Shown piece after piece: positions 62,495 to 64,000 of a DNA stretch of 64,000 nucleotides (its first letter is position 1; every line of letters begins with the position of its first letter). The notes under the pieces are model-generated. The model worked only from the letters and a program-made list of their open reading frames with translations, was not told the DNA's origin and searched no databases. Position numbers and translations under genes: made by a program. The stretch comes from JASGCL01 sp965203915 (GTDB lineage Bacteria; Pseudomonadota; Alphaproteobacteria; JASGCL01), in contig OZ241918.1 in NCBI GenBank assembly GCA_965203915.1, positions 744,001-808,000 of the forward strand. Reading direction: 5' to 3'.

Positions 62495-63847
62495 ATGAAA
62501 GAACGTTATTCTTCTTCCCCCCATCAGCCAATGCCTCACCCCTTGCTGGTAAAAAAAATTATTGGTCATGAGGTCGCCTTAAAAATATTGACCGATGGAT
62601 TATTGGTGGGCCAGCCCAAACATCACGCCTGGCTATTAACGGGGCCACAGGGGGTGGGGAAGGCAACCCTGGCTTATCACATCATCGTCAAACTTTTGTC
62701 GCGTGGGGCGCGGCAGGATGGGGTGATGATGGCGCCCAAAGAAAATATTACGGAGTCAGCGAGCGATGGTAAAAAAGCAAGCGGCTTATTTGCCGAGGAA
62801 GATTTGTTTGCTGGCGGATTAGATTTGGGAGAAATGCCAAATAAGCCCGCCGCTAATATTCCCGCTGGGGCATCAAGTCAAAATGTAGGGGCCATGACAG
62901 CGGATAATCCGACAGGCATGACGGCTGGGGGCGCAGGTAATATTAACCGAACAAATGAAGAAGATGTTATCAAGCAATTGCGCGATGTATCGCACCCGCA
63001 TTTTTTGCTGTTGGATAAAAATATCGATACGGCCGAAGAAAAAGGCGAAGGGGATGAGGCGGATAGCAAAGCAAGCCCCCGCACAAAAAAAAACCAGATC
63101 ACGGTTGCCATGGCGCGTAAAATTTCGGCCTTTTTTTCTTTCCATGGGTTTGATAAAAATTTACCGCGGGTGGTGTTGATAGACGGCGCCGAAGACATGA
63201 CGCCCGCCGCCGCCAACGCGTTGCTCAAAAATTTGGAAGAGCCGCCCCCCAATAGTATTTTTTTTCTTATCAGCCATCGCCCAGGTTTGTTGCCCGCGAC
63301 CATCCGTTCGCGTTGTTTTATGTTGCCGATAAACCGCATGGCGGATGATACATTATCGCATTTATTAGCGCAATTGGTGCCGACGATTCAGCAAGCCGAA
63401 AACGATGCCCTGACCGCGCTGGCGGGTGGGCGATTGGGGCGGGCGATAGAGATTTACCAGGAAGCGGGGCTTAATATTTATCGCGATTGGTTGGATTTTT
63501 TTCTTAACCCGCAAAAAGAATGGGCCGACAGAAAGAAAAAAATCATAACAACTTTGCTAGCCCAAGAACGCCCCGCGCGTGCCCAGTTGTTTTTGTCTTT
63601 GGTTGAGGATTTTTTCTTGCGTATGGCGCATTATATTCATCAAACCACCAAAAATTATTCATTTAGCGATGAAGAAAAAGTTTTTCAGCTATTTTTATCG
63701 CGCCAAGACATCGCCAAATGGTTGGATTTTTGGCAAACACAAAAAGAATTTTTTCAACTTGGTTTTGCACCAAAAAATCTTAACCGCGATTATTTGGTAA
63801 CGCAATTATTAGACGAAACAAGCGAACTTCTATTGCTACGGCGATAA
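62495..63847 (+). CDS. holB: DNA polymerase III delta' subunit
   Basis: A 450-residue clamp-loader subunit. A P-loop-like GPQGVGKATLAY is at about residue 50, followed much later by VVLIDGAEDMTPAAANALLKNLEEPP and SRCFMLP. Between them lies a 100-residue, low-complexity insert (about 75-175, Ala/Gly/Asn/Met-rich) where relatives have a short zinc-binding stretch. The gene starts two bases after the tmk stop. The insert raises the length well above the usual 320-350 residues. Confidence 0.88.
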   Translation: MKERYSSSPHQPMPHPLLVKKIIGHEVALKILTDGLLVGQPKHHAWLLTGPQGVGKATLAYHIIVKLLSRGARQDGVMMAPKENITESASDGKKASGLFAEEDLFAGGLDLGEMPNKPAANIPAGASSQNVGAMTADNPTGMTAGGAGNINRTNEEDVIKQLRDVSHPHFLLLDKNIDTAEEKGEGDEADSKASPRTKKNQITVAMARKISAFFSFHGFDKNLPRVVLIDGAEDMTPAAANALLKNLEEPPPNSIFFLISHRPGLLPATIRSRCFMLPINRMADDTLSHLLAQLVPTIQQAENDALTALAGGRLGRAIEIYQEAGLNIYRDWLDFFLNPQKEWADRKKKIITTLLAQERPARAQLFLSLVEDFFLRMAHYIHQTTKNYSFSDEEKVFQLFLSRQDIAKWLDFWQTQKEFFQLGFAPKNLNRDYLVTQLLDETSELLLLRR

Positions 63848-63870
63848 TTTTTGTTTAAGGTTGAGGACGC

Positions 63871-64000
63871 ATGACAAAATTTTATCTTACCACGCCTATC
63901 TATTACGTGAATGACAAACCGCATATTGGTCATGCCTACACCAGTTTGGCGGCCGATGTTTTGGCGCGGTATCACCGATTAAAGGGCGATGATGTTTTTT
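63871..64000 (+). CDS. metG: Methionyl-tRNA synthetase, N-terminal part
   Basis: The first 43 codons of a class I synthetase, cut by the window edge. MTKFYLTTPIYYVNDKPHIGH contains the HIGH ATP-binding motif at its end, and AYTSLAADVLARY follows. GAGGA at 63863-63867 is the ribosome-binding site. It sits 23 bases after holB, completing the tmk-holB-metG order. Confidence 0.95.
   Translation, partial: MTKFYLTTPIYYVNDKPHIGHAYTSLAADVLARYHRLKGDDVF

Noticed and set aside
1..64000. Search for CRISPR arrays, insertion sequences, integrases, att sites and rRNA/tRNA genes
   Set aside because: No regularly spaced repeats of CRISPR type, transposase or integrase motifs, or tRNA/rRNA signatures were found by reading; a covariance-model search would be the decisive test.

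Overview
The window reads as chromosome of a free-living alphaproteobacterium of fairly low GC content (by eye below 50 %, with many A/T runs). The lineage call rests on gene families and gene orders: hisZ-purA, trpA-accD, a DUF2849-cysI-DUF934-cysH sulfur cluster, a thioredoxin-reductase-like ferredoxin-NADP reductase, HemJ, a DUF3576 lipoprotein and Porin_4-type porins. I cannot place it below class. I found no rRNA, tRNA, CRISPR array, insertion sequence or prophage.

Layout. 1-2.7 kb: a partial minus-strand gene, an AT-rich type II restriction-modification pair, and two small minus-strand ORFs, one of them (53 codons) with its own promoter and terminator. 2.7-7.8 kb: the rimP-nusA-infB-rbfA translation/transcription operon. 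7.8-10.9 kb, minus strand: accD, trpA and homoserine dehydrogenase. 11.2-20.1 kb: a long assimilatory sulfate reduction operon, made of ferredoxin reductase, ferredoxin, a reduced CysG, DUF2849, cysI, DUF934, an APS-type cysH, cysD, an AT-rich FkbM methyltransferase wedged between the two ATP sulfurylase subunits, and cysN. 20.4-22.7 kb: two tandem betaine/choline-type binding proteins without a transporter. 22.8-24.2 kb: a beta-hydroxyacid dehydrogenase and an isolated AtpI/AtpZ-like protein. 24.7-33.1 kb: one 8.4-kb gene for a surface or secreted protein built from about 25 cadherin-like repeats.

33.2-40.1 kb, minus strand: DsbD-type thiol reductase, hemJ, hemE, Mrp ATPase, purA, hisZ. 40.4-44.8 kb: AraC-family regulator, two ABC-2 permeases, metK, HU. 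45.2-50.2 kb: Pal lipoprotein, tilS and a large TPR/glycosyltransferase-like protein that is an internal duplication. 50.3-51.2 kb: a probable toxin-antitoxin pair with a PanA/DUF4065 antitoxin. 51.5-54.0 kb: two tandem porins, each with its own terminator. 54.5-56.1 kb: DUF3576 lipoprotein and cytochrome b561. 56.2-60.3 kb: a complete polyamine ABC transporter. 60.5-64 kb: ruvB, then tmk-holB-metG on the plus strand (metG cut by the window edge).

How parts fit. The sulfur operon looks self-contained: CysDN makes APS, an Fe-S-type CysH reduces it directly, CysI reduces sulfite, and the adjacent FNR and ferredoxin are the likely electron source because no cysJ is present. DUF2849 and DUF934 are usual companions of this cluster. 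The giant repeat protein, FkbM methyltransferase, duplicated TPR glycosyltransferase-like protein, porins and lipoproteins suggest an elaborate cell surface, but a direct link among them is only inferred. The accessory islands (restriction-modification, toxin-antitoxin, fkbM) are visibly AT-richer than the housekeeping genes.
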